A stretch of 64,000 nucleotides of DNA from Aristolochia californica (taxonomy: Eukaryota; Streptophyta; Magnoliopsida; Piperales; Aristolochiaceae): assembly GCA_029961685.1 (NCBI GenBank), contig JARWKL010000003.1, positions 11,193,657 through 11,257,656 on the forward strand. Direction: 5' to 3'. Positions 47,701-59,700 of the stretch are shown here, in pieces. Below the pieces are notes generated by a model, which was not told where the DNA came from, searched no databases, and was given only the letters and a program-made list of their open reading frames with translations. A program made the translations under genes and the position numbers. Positions within the stretch are counted from its first letter, which is position 1. Every line of letters starts with the position of its first letter.

Positions 47701-50700
47701 AAGATAAAACAGAAAGAAAATGGATACCTAGTCAATTGGATAAGTTGCATCCACAACAAAGTGTTCCTGGGAAGCATCTCTCTCAGCCAAGAAAAAAGAA
47801 TTCCAAAAAGACTTCTTTTTAAATGATAAGATAATTGCACTAAAGAGAAGAGATCCTGTTTTCTCTTTTTTTTTAAAAAAAAAATTGTGTTCTTTCAAGA
47901 AATAGTTATGGACAGTTCTTCCAGTGCTGTAACACTTGACAAGAATTATTTTCAAAACCGCATTTGACCTTGTCTTATTTAAGACTGTCAAATTGTGTCA
48001 ACACATCTGCAAACAGTTTGACTCATGAATGGTATAGGAAAAATAGAGTGCATAAAACTTGTAGACTATGTTAAGAAGAAATAGTTTGTTAGATTAACTC
48101 TCTTATAAAAGCTTTCAGACTCCTTGATGTAATCATTTTAGCTGCACAAATTGGAAAAACAAGGCTCATTTTTTAAGAAGCTATACTTTTTTAATAAAGT
48201 GCTATGATTTGGAGATGCAAATTCACTAGGTGGCATGCCAAAGATCAGAAACTCTTAAGTAGCCCCAGTGACTGGGTATAAAATGCTTATACCTTTTCTA
48301 ATTCAGATGTTGGTAGAAAAGGAGATAAAAAAAAAAAGCCAATTGAGGCCAGATCTTGACAGCTTTATGAAAGGTCCGTGAGACCATAATCAACAAATCC
48401 TCTTTCATAAATTCTTTTCCCTTGAAATATGTGTACTTGTGCTTTTCTTTTGGCCCTCATTTTTTAGGAAGAATAAATCTCCCACAAAAACGTGTGGCCA
48501 TCACCCACCAGTCACGGGGTGGAATTGGACCTACCTGGTTGGATGATGGATAACTTACTTACTGTAATAAAACCTTATGCTCCACCACTGCTACTATAAT
48601 TCCCTCCAATTTTACTAAGCTTTCAAATAGATAGTTAGATCTAGTGATTGCCCAATTTAAGAACCACTTTACATGCATGACTGAAAAATGAGGGTTTATG
48701 ATGAAGAAAACATATGGTATGCAAGGTCTTGGGAGCATTATGTTAAAGATAACCTTCAGCCCGTAGAGCTCAAGTAAACACTTTGTCTGCAAGTCTTCAC
48801 CTGTGCTTGAAGGCAAACCTGAAACCATGATATATATATATAAGTACACCCAGGAGCAGGAAGAAACTAAAGAAGACTACCAACATAATAGTAATGAGAG
48901 ATTCAACACTCTGAGAGACATTTAAATCATAAAAGCAAGTCAGACATGTACATGCTGAACTTAAGAGCTCCAGAGTGCACAAGGAAGTGCCCTACAGAAC
49001 TGACTTCATCTAGGAATCAATCAAAAAAGCGTTAGCATGTGCAAGAAGTAGGAATGGATTTCTTCCCAGTCAAGCCTAAAATAAGAGAAATTCATATACC
49101 CCACAAGAGTATGGGATTTCACTATATTAGAGAAAGTATTTGTGAATTGAAGTTGATGATATCGATATAACAACCTGGGATTTAATTCATTATGTGGCCT
49201 TGTACTTTCCAAATTCCCACTACTAACTAAAAGAAAAAAACAAAACACAAAAAACCACTTCACCAAAAAGACTATTGATGTCTTTAAAACTCACAGATAC
49301 TTTCTTTGTGCAAATCCCAATTCAAGAGGAAGTTATTAGAAAACAAAAATATCAACTGATCTGATTGAAAGGCTACAGCATAAGCTGAAACTAAAAATGG
49401 AGAAAGAAAAAGATTGAGAAAACAAAAAGAAAAGGAACAACAGTTTCTCAAGGGTTACAACTAACTTTCAAGCTCGGTTAAACGATGGTGGCAATAGGTC
49501 TGTAAGCGAGTCTCATTTGATTTTTCCAATTCTAAACTGGAAATGAAAGTACGCCGTTGCTTTGCAAGAGCATCATCAAGGTCGGTTATCAAATTTCCTT
49601 CTCCCTCAGCTACATGACCTCCCTACACAAAGGGTGGACATATATTGTTAAACATTCATGAGCCATAGGCAAAAATATCAATCGAAGTACATCCTATGCA
49701 ACAAAGAAGTACCATAAAATTAGTTCCACCAAAATGAAGCTCATACTAAATATCAAGAAATGGTTAGCAGTATTTCCTCATTCCTGAAGCTACAGGTCTG
49801 AATATCACAGAAACATGAATCAATTAATGGCACTAAAAGATAATAGTCAATAGCCACTACATTATAAGAGTTCTTTGAAGAAAAAATCTATTCTCTTATC
49901 CATGAAAATACAACATCTGCTGAGACTCAAGCTCTAGTTTCCCATGTGTCAATATCCTTCTCATCAGAAATAAGCAGAATAAAGCTTTTAATATAGCAAA
50001 TTAATTAGTACGATAGAAATTTACACACACATTCTTTTTGTCTAAGTGTTTATCTTTTATTACTTCTTTGCACGTTTGACTTGTATAACTAACTGATATG
50101 AGCAGCTAGTATTCTAGAATAAAGTCAAATTCCTCAATATTTTCCAAATTCCTCAATATTTTCCAAATTCCTACCCAACGGGTCCAAGAATGGCAAATGA
50201 AAGTAACTGAGATGGGACCTCCAAAATACTAAATCACAAGTGAAATCACAGTTAAAAATCTAATTTAAATGACAAATTCTAGGACCTTTAATCCATAAGT
50301 TTCCTAGAGAACCAAGTAAAGAAGAAGAAGAAGTAAGAAAGAAGATGAAGAGAAGAGATGGAATTAAGAGAGAAGGGACAGAAGAGGGGACAAACTTGCG
50401 AGAAGTAGAAGCAACCTTAGAGGAGAGGAGTTCTCCTACAAAGTGAGGACAACTCTCCTACTCTTTATTTATAGCTAAAAGTGATTACAAGAGCTACATG
50501 AGTATATTTAGTGGAGGAGAGAATTTTTAACTTGAGTACTATGCTTTTTAGTCTCTAACACTCCCCTCAAGCTGGTGCATAAACATAAAAACTCCCAACT
50601 TGGAACACACGTTATGAAGATTGTTGGTTGCGACTCCTTTAGTGAATATGTCTGCCAGTTGGTTCTTGGAAGGTATATAGTGCATGCTAATGAGACCACC

Positions 50701-53700
50701 TTGCAGCTTCTCTTGGACAAAGTGACAATCAATCTCAATATATTTTGTTCTTTCATGAAAAAATAAATTGGATGATATGTGCATTGCCTGGTTGTTTTTG
50801 TGCTGCATAGGAGTTGTAATAGAAAAACCAAATACAGTTAGCAAGGATTTTAAGCATAGCATCTCACTCACTGCATATGTCATTGCTCAATATTCCACCT
50901 CAACACTTGATCTTGCTACAACAATTTGTTTTTTACTCGTCCAAGTGACAAAGTTACTTCCAACCATTGTGCAAAAACCTGAAGTGGATTTTTTTGTCAT
51001 TAAAGAACCAACCCCATCGGCATTAAAGAACCAGCCCCATCGGCGTCTGCAAATCCTTCTACATTAACATGTCCATTACATTTATATAGTAGTCCTTGGC
51101 TAGGGTTTTTCTTGAGGTAACAAAGGATCCTTTCTAAAGCTTGCCAATGTGAGAGCTGAGGTCGATGCATAAATTGGCTAACTACACTCACATAAAAAGA
51201 AAATATCTAGCCTACTCATGGTAAGATAAATCAACTAAGAACCAGTTGTTGAAATTTTTTCACATCCATAGCATTGCCAATTCCAGCATAGCTTTACATT
51301 CAGATATGTAAGTGTCAAAAGGTTGACAACCTAGCCTGCCTGGTTCTTTCAATAAATCTAGAACATATTTCCTTCGAGATAATACAATCCCATGGCTGGA
51401 TTATAGCACATCTATACCAAGGAAGTACTTAAGTAGTCCGAGGTCCTTGGTTTGAAAAACCTTGCTCAATCGTTCCTTAACTTGTTGGATGCCACTTTTA
51501 TCACTGCCTATTAATATAAAATACATCAACATGAACTGCCACGAGGACCATTCTTTGGTTAAAAAAATTGTGATCCACCCCACATCTCCTGAAGCCGAAA
51601 CCAAATACAACTTTATTAAACTTATCAAACCATGACGTTGGAGATTACTTGAGCCCATAAATGTTATCTAACCAACATGCCTTGTTCCCCTCAACCACAA
51701 ATCAAAGTGGTTATGACATGTAGACTTTTTCATGAAGGTTACCATTAAGGAAGACATTCTTTACATCTAATTGATGAATGATCCACTTAAAATTGGCAAT
51801 AATAGAAAGAAAAATCTTACCGAGTTAAGCTTAGCCACTGAATAGAATGTTTCTTCAAAATCAACGTCATATGACTGAGTGTATCCTTTAGAAACTAACC
51901 AGGTTTTAAGTCGAATGCAGCCAACAGAGTTGTGTTTCACACTGAAACTAATTTATAGCTCATTTGTTGTTTGTTAGTTAGTAAAGAAGATAACTCCCAA
52001 GTTTTATTATTATATATCACTACCATCTCATCCTCCATGGCTACTCTCCACCTTGGATGACCTAGAGCCTTTTGATAGGTCATTGGTATAACAACCTACG
52101 ACAAGGTTGTCATAAAAGAACAACAACTCAAAAACAATCTCGATATAATTTGAAATTGAGCGTGAGGTGGAGGTGGATTTAGCACAAGGACGAGTGCGCT
52201 TGCGAATGAATATAGGCCTATCATCATATTAGGGACCAAAGATAATGGGAGAAGAGGGAGCACTAACCTTAGAGTCAAAAGACTACAGGGGTGACTAGTT
52301 GGCCAGTGGAGAGCCAGGTTCGGCTGGTTCAGGTAGCAATTCCTCATATGGCAGTGGTAATGATTGACCCAGTCACAATAATGTTAGAAATATCAGTCAA
52401 GAGGAGGATCGATATGGAAACGTCCGACATCGAGGATCAACAGCGACAAGAGGATAGGGGAAAACCGCCGGCGACGGAGGAAGATGGACCTTGGTGCACG
52501 GTGAAGGGAAGATCTGCAACTCGAAAAAGGAGCAGTAGAAGAGGCGAAGCATCGTGGGTTCACGGCGACACGGAAATCTCGATGAAGCAGATTTCGGGCC
52601 AGGCAGTTCGTATAATGATAAGGAATGGGCAACGAAGATCTTATATCTCTATCCCGCCTACAGCAATCTCGGATTTTGCCCGCATTTTCGAAGATGGAGA
52701 CTTCGGGAATGCTCCGAGATTTCGTGAAATCCGTATCGATGAAATTTTGTTTACCGTCTCTGTATTCCAGAAGAAAGGTATCAGAGAGCTAAAAAATCTT
52801 CAGAGGAGAGGACTCAAAGTTATGGCGCGCGTGTACTTACCGGAATCTCTCGGCGACTGTCACTGTTGGAAAGAGCTGCGAAGGTCGATACTAGACTCGG
52901 CGAGAAAATGTTTAAGACTCCTGAGACGAGGAAGGACACGATTAATCTACCTCCCCGAAATGATCTTCAACATTTCTCCCCCCTTCAAATGTCCATTTCG
53001 AAAAACAAACTTCCTAAATCCTCTTTCTCTGTAGCACCCGAAAACCCCCAACAAAAAATCCCCCAAATCCCCCAAACTCCTGATAAGCTCCCGGTCATAA
53101 ATCTACCCCCAGATCTTTTCGAAAAAGGAAAACAGAAACTAAGCACAAGCCTCATCGTGGAATCCCCCTCGGCGAGATGGAATAGTCTCAGACTTGCTCT
53201 CTGGTTCGGCAAAATTTTCTCTCTTCAACCAAAAATTGCGTGGATGGCACCAAAATTGCGTGGATGGCACCCGGGAAGTGGCTGGTTACTATGAAATCAA
53301 GAGTGGAAACGGAAGAAATTCTGGGGAATAAGAAATGGCTACAAGAAGAGGAACTATTCGCGGCGGAATGGGAAACAACTCCGATAGGACAGGTTCTCGG
53401 CCAATGGATTTCAATCCGTGGCCTACCTATCGAACTATGGACGGAGGAGGTACTCAGTAAAATTTTTACTTCTTTCGGAAAGATAATACAATGGTCGGAA
53501 TCCACGGCGGATGGCTCCAAACTGGACGTTGCAATGGCTTTCGTCAACCCCAAATGTCACTGGAGAGAGACAAGATACCAAAAACTGAGCTTCGGGGAAG
53601 ATTTTGTATGGCTAGAAATGTCTTTCGGGGAGATTGGTGTACTGCGGCCACTGGAAGGTCGCCGGACGTGAAAGAGAAGCACTACGCCGGAGACTCCTGC

Positions 53701-56700
53701 CAGCGGGACTGCGGGACGAGAGGGGATTTTTTCGAGAAGCGTGTCGATCCCGGAAAAAGAGGTACGTCTGTCAGCTAAAATAATTTTGATCTCTGATTCA
53801 AATTCTAAAAAAGGAGACGCTGCAGTCGAGGCGTATAAAGGTATTTCGAAATCCCAGAGAACTACCGAGGGTAGCATGTCTGGGCTCTCTTCCGTGTTGC
53901 CCCTCCCAGCACTCAACAAACCACACACGGTATCCGATGAGCAATGCACCCATTCCCTCCCCACTTTATTTCAAAATTTAAATCAAAACAAGGAAAAGGG
54001 TGTACGAAGTACAAATCCTTTCTCGAAAATCGTGTCTCTTCAAAATCAAAAAATAAAAGGTCAGCGTATCCCGGAAAATGAGCTTGGCTCCGAAATCGAG
54101 TCTGACTTTGCACGTCTCTCGGATAATACTGGTCCTTCAACTTACTCAAATTCCAAAAATACCCTCTCCCCTATCTCAGCGTCATTCTTTTCATCCAAAC
54201 CCAAGTTTACCACTCCTCCCGATATTACAGAAAGGACAAAACAAAAAGAGAAAATAATTTTGAACCTCGAGCCAAGAGCCTCTCATATGCGTCAGCCCGA
54301 GGAACCAGTAATCGAATCGGGTTCTGATGATTCAATTTCAAAATTAGGAGAAAGGCAGGAATCCGCCTTCCCCCCGACTTCTGTCTCTCTCGGGGAACGG
54401 AATGAACATTCTCAAGGGGCTAGTCTAAGTCTTTTTCAAGGATCTGACATGCAGAGAAAAGATAGATTGGTGATTTCTGCAGAATTATCAAACACTCAGA
54501 ATTATCAGGCAGAATACCCAGGCCAAGGAAAACTACCTATCATGGCTCCAAGCTCTCCCCCTCTACGAAATACTTTCCAGGAAAGTAAAGGAAATTTGGA
54601 AACTAATTTATCTCAGAGAGAAGCTACTAGCCCCGTGGTAAAAAAGAATGTAGAATCGGCTCCTTCTCCCACGGACAGAGCTGAGAGTATTGTAAAGGAA
54701 CTTCGCACGGAGAAAAAAAAAATATGACGAAGAGACATGGAAAAATATGATGGAATTGGCACGCTTAATGGGCGTGATGTATCATGAACAGCTGAATGGG
54801 GACATTACGGCGTTGGGAGTTCAAGGCCAGGGTAGCAAATGATCTTGCTGTCTTGGAATGTCAGAGGGATTGGCTCTACCCAGAAGCGTGGTACGATATC
54901 AAGTTACCTATCTCAATGTAAGCCTTCTATTGTCATATTCCAAGAAACAAAGTATCAAGAGATGACAGACGATATTGCCAAGGAACTTTGGGCGTGCCCC
55001 TCAATCAAGTGGGCATCGGTGAATGCAATTGGCCATTCCGGAGGTATCTTTGTTGCATGGGACACGACAAAGTTTGACTCTCATAATATCATGGAAGGTC
55101 GTTTTTCTTTGGGTATTCAGTTCAGATATCTCTCCACTAACAGAATTTGGTGTGTGGGTGGAGTTTACGGTCCAACTAGTTACAGGGACCGTAGCCTACT
55201 CTGGGAGGAGCTTAGTACGCCTCTGGAGAATTGGAATTACCCATGGCTCCTTGCTGGGGATTTCAATGCCATCAGATACTGTCATGAGAAGAGCCCCCCG
55301 GCTACTCGGATTACAACCTCTATGCGAGGCTTCTCAGACTTCATTGGGGGGAATGGTTTGGATGAGATTCCCTTATCCGGTAAGAATTACACATGGACAA
55401 ACAGTCAACAGCAACCCGTATTATCTAAATTGGATAGATTCTTGGCATGTAACAACTGGCTGCAGATGTTTAGAAATGTTATTGGAAGAGTTCTGAACAA
55501 GGTAGGCTCAGATCACTGGCCTATCTTGTTGACATCAGTGTTTGAAAAATGGGGGCCTTCGCCTTTCCGGTTTGAAAATTCTTGGTTAATGGAGGAAAAT
55601 TTTGAGTCTCTTATTGATGGTTGGTGGGATGAGGGTCCAAGTCTTGGCAAAAGGGAGTGGGCATTCCCCCTAAAATTGCGCTTCATTAAAGGAAAAATTA
55701 AGGAGTGGGCCACTAGTCGTCATACCTCTTTGATTGCCGAGAAGGCTTCCCTCATATCTCAGATTGCGGCTCTGGACGTGGTGGAGGAACAAAGGTACTT
55801 AACTTCTGATGAATTTTCGCTTCGAGTCTCTCTCAATTTTAAGCTCAGCACGATTCTGCACCAAGAGAAAGTTCGATGGAAGCAAAGAGCTAGATTCAAA
55901 TGGCTAAAAGGAGATGCAAATACCAAATTTTTTCATGCCGTCGCTTCAGCAAAAAGGAGGTCCAATCGAATTACCTCATTATGCATTAATAATGAGGTAA
56001 CGTCGTGTCGGATCTCAATAACTAACGAGTTGGTTAAGTTTTTTACAGAACTATACTCGGAGGAGTGTACCAGCAAGCCGAAGCTTACACACATTTGTTT
56101 TTCTCGCATTTCCCCAGCAGCGGCAGCACTAATTGAATCTCCTTTTTCTTCGGCTAAAATTGAGCGGGCGGTCCTGGGCATGGAAAGTGACAGGGCACCT
56201 GGCCCAGATGGTTTTAATGGAGACTTTCTGAAAAAGTTTTGGGCTCGGCTGAGAGAAGATATAAGTGCTATGATACACGGCTTCTTCAGAAACGGCATCA
56301 CATACCACAGCATTGGCGCGTCATTTATCACTTTGGTGCCGAAAAAAGCATGTGCTGAAAAACTTGAGGATTTTCGCCCCATCAGTCTGGTTACGAGTGC
56401 ATATAAAATCATTGCAAGAATATTAGCACATCGTTTAAAGGCAGTGTTGCCCATCGTCATTCACAGAGGTCAAGGTGCTTTCCTAAAGGGGAGAGAGATT
56501 CTGGATTCCACAATGGTTGCACACGAGCTTATGGATCATTTCAGGTGTAATCAGGACCCAAGAATCGCCCTAAAGCTTGATCTCGAAAAAGCTTTTGATA
56601 GAGTAAATTGGATCCTACTTGATGAAATAATGGAAAAAATGGGATTTAGTGAAAGATGGCGATTTTGGATTCAGAATTGTGTGGGTTCAGCATCATATTC

Positions 56701-59700
56701 CCTTCTACTCAATGGCTCGGTATGTGGATACTTTAAAGGAACCAGGGGTATTCGACAAGGGGACCCTCTTTCCCCACTCCTATTCAACATAGTAGCAGAA
56801 TTCCTGTCCGTTATGTTCTATTCAGTGGTCGACCTTGGATGGCTACCTCCAACAAGTCCGCACCGGGCTTTTAATATTCCGATCCTTCAGTACGCAGATG
56901 ATACTATTATTTTTGGACTCGGAGATATGCACAGTGTTAGGAGGATAAAGGCAGTATTGGGTCTTTTTGAAATAGCAACTGGGCAGAAAGTTAATTGGGG
57001 GAAAACATCTCTCATAGGATTTAATGTGGACCAGGAGAACCTTGCAGAGATGGCAAGTTCATTTGGTTGCTCTACTACTGCACTACCTGCCAAATATCTT
57101 GGTCTCCCTCTCTTTCATGGGCGACTTTCTAAGAACTTATGGAACCCGGTGTTGGAAAAAATTGAAGCTCGTTTAGCAACTTGGAAGGGGCGGCTCCTCA
57201 GCAAAGCAGGTAGATTGATACTCCTCAAGTCATGTATTGCTGGCATACCAAACTATGCGCTATCCTTTATGCCCTGCCCGTCATCGGTATGCAAAACCAT
57301 GGATAAATTGAAAAGAAGATTCCTTTGGAGAGGTTCGAGTGATTCCTTTAAATATCACCTGGTTAGATGGGATGAAGTTTGTTTGCCTAAGAAATTAGGT
57401 GGACTTGGGATTCGAAAATCAAAAGAACTGAACAAAGTCTTGCTTCTTAAGTGGATATGGAAGTTTAACACAAATTCATCAAACCTTTGGAAGGATATGG
57501 TTCGTACCAAGTTGGGTTGGAATTCTTTATGGTGGATGTCAGGGGAAATCGGAGAAGGCTATCATCAATTTGGAGATCTCTTCATTTACTTCTTCCAGAT
57601 TTCTCCTCAGCTTGTAGATTTTTTGTGGGTAACGGCAGGTCTCTTAAATTTTGGGACGATTGGTGGACAGGACAGGAACCTTTGAGAAACTCTTTTAGCA
57701 GTATATTTCTTATCTCCACTCAAAAGGAGATAACAGTGGCAGATGCTTTCGAGGGAGGTGTTTTGAGTCTCCATCCCAGAAGGGGTCTTTCTGATGTAGA
57801 AGCAATGGAAGCAAGCCGCTTACTGGATTCTTTGAATCATGTCAGGATGAGGCCTTCTAATGCAGACAAGCTCATATGGTGGCCTGACAAAAGCGGTAAA
57901 TTCTCAGTTGCATCTGCATACAGACACATTAATGGTTGGGACCCAACGCAGAGGGAGCTTGATATTTATTTTGTGTGGCGGCTTTGTTGCCCTCCAAAAG
58001 TAAAATTCTTCATGTGGAGTGCCTACCAAAATAAGATCCTTACAGCAGATGTGCTTCGAAGAAGGGGTCACCCCTCAATAGACTTGCTATGTCCTCTTTG
58101 TAACATTGAAGAAGAATCCGCCAACCATACCCTGTTATTATGCCCATTTTCTTGGAAGGTTTGGACCTCTATCTTTTGCAATTTCGACTTGTAAATATGT
58201 ATCTCTGCAGATCTGTTCAGTTTTAGCAAGTCAATCTATGGTTATCCCCTTCCTGGGCTCGGTAAAATGATGCTATCGGCATGTGCCAGTTTTGTGCCAT
58301 GGGGGATTTGGAAAGAACGGAATAGGAGGAGGTTCGAGGCTAAATTTGAATCTAAGAAAAATGTAGCGGACAAAGTGATGGGCCAAATATCCACCTGGCT
58401 CTTGACAAAAAAACCTTTCAGTTCTTTCAAGGGCACTTCTATTCGTGAAAACTGGAGCAATCTAGCAAAGATGCATTTGGGGACCAAGACTCAAGTTATG
58501 AAAGGGTGGGCGCCCCCAGAGGTTGGATACTTAAAGTTGAATTTTGATGGTTCTTCTCTCGGTAATCCGGGGATAGCAGATTTCGGAGGTGTGATTTCAG
58601 ACTCATTTGGCAACCAGTGGTTTTCTTATGCGGGTCCATTAGGCATCTCCGACTCAACGTCTGTAGAGCTTCATGGTCTTCTCAACGGGCTCCGGATCTT
58701 CAAAGATAAATGTAGTGGCCCAATTCACATTGAAGGGGATTCCAAGGTAGTCATTGGATGGGGCCGTGGCACTTCTTTTCCGCCATGGAGGCATTGGGAA
58801 ATTTTCCAGGAGATTTTAGAGATTGCCTCCCTATTTTCTTGTATTTGGTCTCACACTCCGAGATCTGCAAATTCGGCAGCAGATGTGCTTGCCAAACAGG
58901 GAGCATCTCTTCAACATCTTGTTGTTACGGATATGCTCCCTATCTCTTTGTAATTTTTTGTTTTTAATGGATTACATCTTTATCAAAAAAAAAAAAAATG
59001 ATTGACCCAATGGTGCAATAGGTCTAGGCATACCTGGAGCAAAGTTGAAGTTGGGTGGAGCACTTGAGTAGAATAGCTAATCTTGGAAGAAGGTTACATC
59101 TACTAAAATAAATGTCTTGCATAGTGATGGCAGGTAGCAAACATAACCTTTTTTATTTTTTGAATATCCAAGACATATACATTTTAGAATTTTAGGATCA
59201 ATTTTGGATTTGGTGGGAGAAAAATTATGAACAGAGCAAACATAGTCAAATACCCTAGCAAGAAGGTTAACAAGAAGGGAAAAGGGTTGAGAAAGGGTGA
59301 TTTGTTCTTAAGAGCACTGAAAGGCATACTGGTAACGAGATAACATGTTTTAAAAACTGCGTAGGGCTAATAAAACTAAGGAACATTCATTGACCCTAAT
59401 AAGATCTGAGTGACTTCCAAGAGGTCTATTTTTTTGTTTGGTATTTTTTCTATTCATTGCAAGGTCATTTTGTTGGGGTGTAAAAGCACAAAAAGTTTGA
59501 TGCATAGTTGCTTTTTTTTTCTCCAAAGAGATTGAAATTGAGAAAAGAGGTATTCTCTAGCATTCTCCAAACGAAATGTCTGATTTTTTTTGTGAAATTT
59601 TGCTTCAACTAGAGTGTAAACTTTCAAAGATATGGAACAAAGATATGGAACACTTCAAAACAATCTCCCATTAAATAGAGCCAAGTAACTCTCATACAGT

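Larger units (their letters stand above)
52372..58996 (+). mobile_element. Near-complete L1-type LINE nested in copia G
   Basis: A 6.6-kb insert starts right after AATGATTGACCCA (52359-52371) and ends in a poly(A) run followed by the same 13 bp (58997-59009), a perfect target-site duplication. It holds ORF1 then ORF2 with endonuclease, RT, zinc finger and RNase H, in the order of plant L1 elements. Damage is light: frameshifts in ORF1, one shift and one stop in ORF2. It is the youngest large insertion in the window and lies antisense to CHR12. Confidence 0.95.

Noticed and set aside
54750..58960. The LINE ORF2 as a host gene with RNase H and endonuclease
   Set aside because: Domain order, poly(A) tail and 13-bp target duplications show a retrotransposon.
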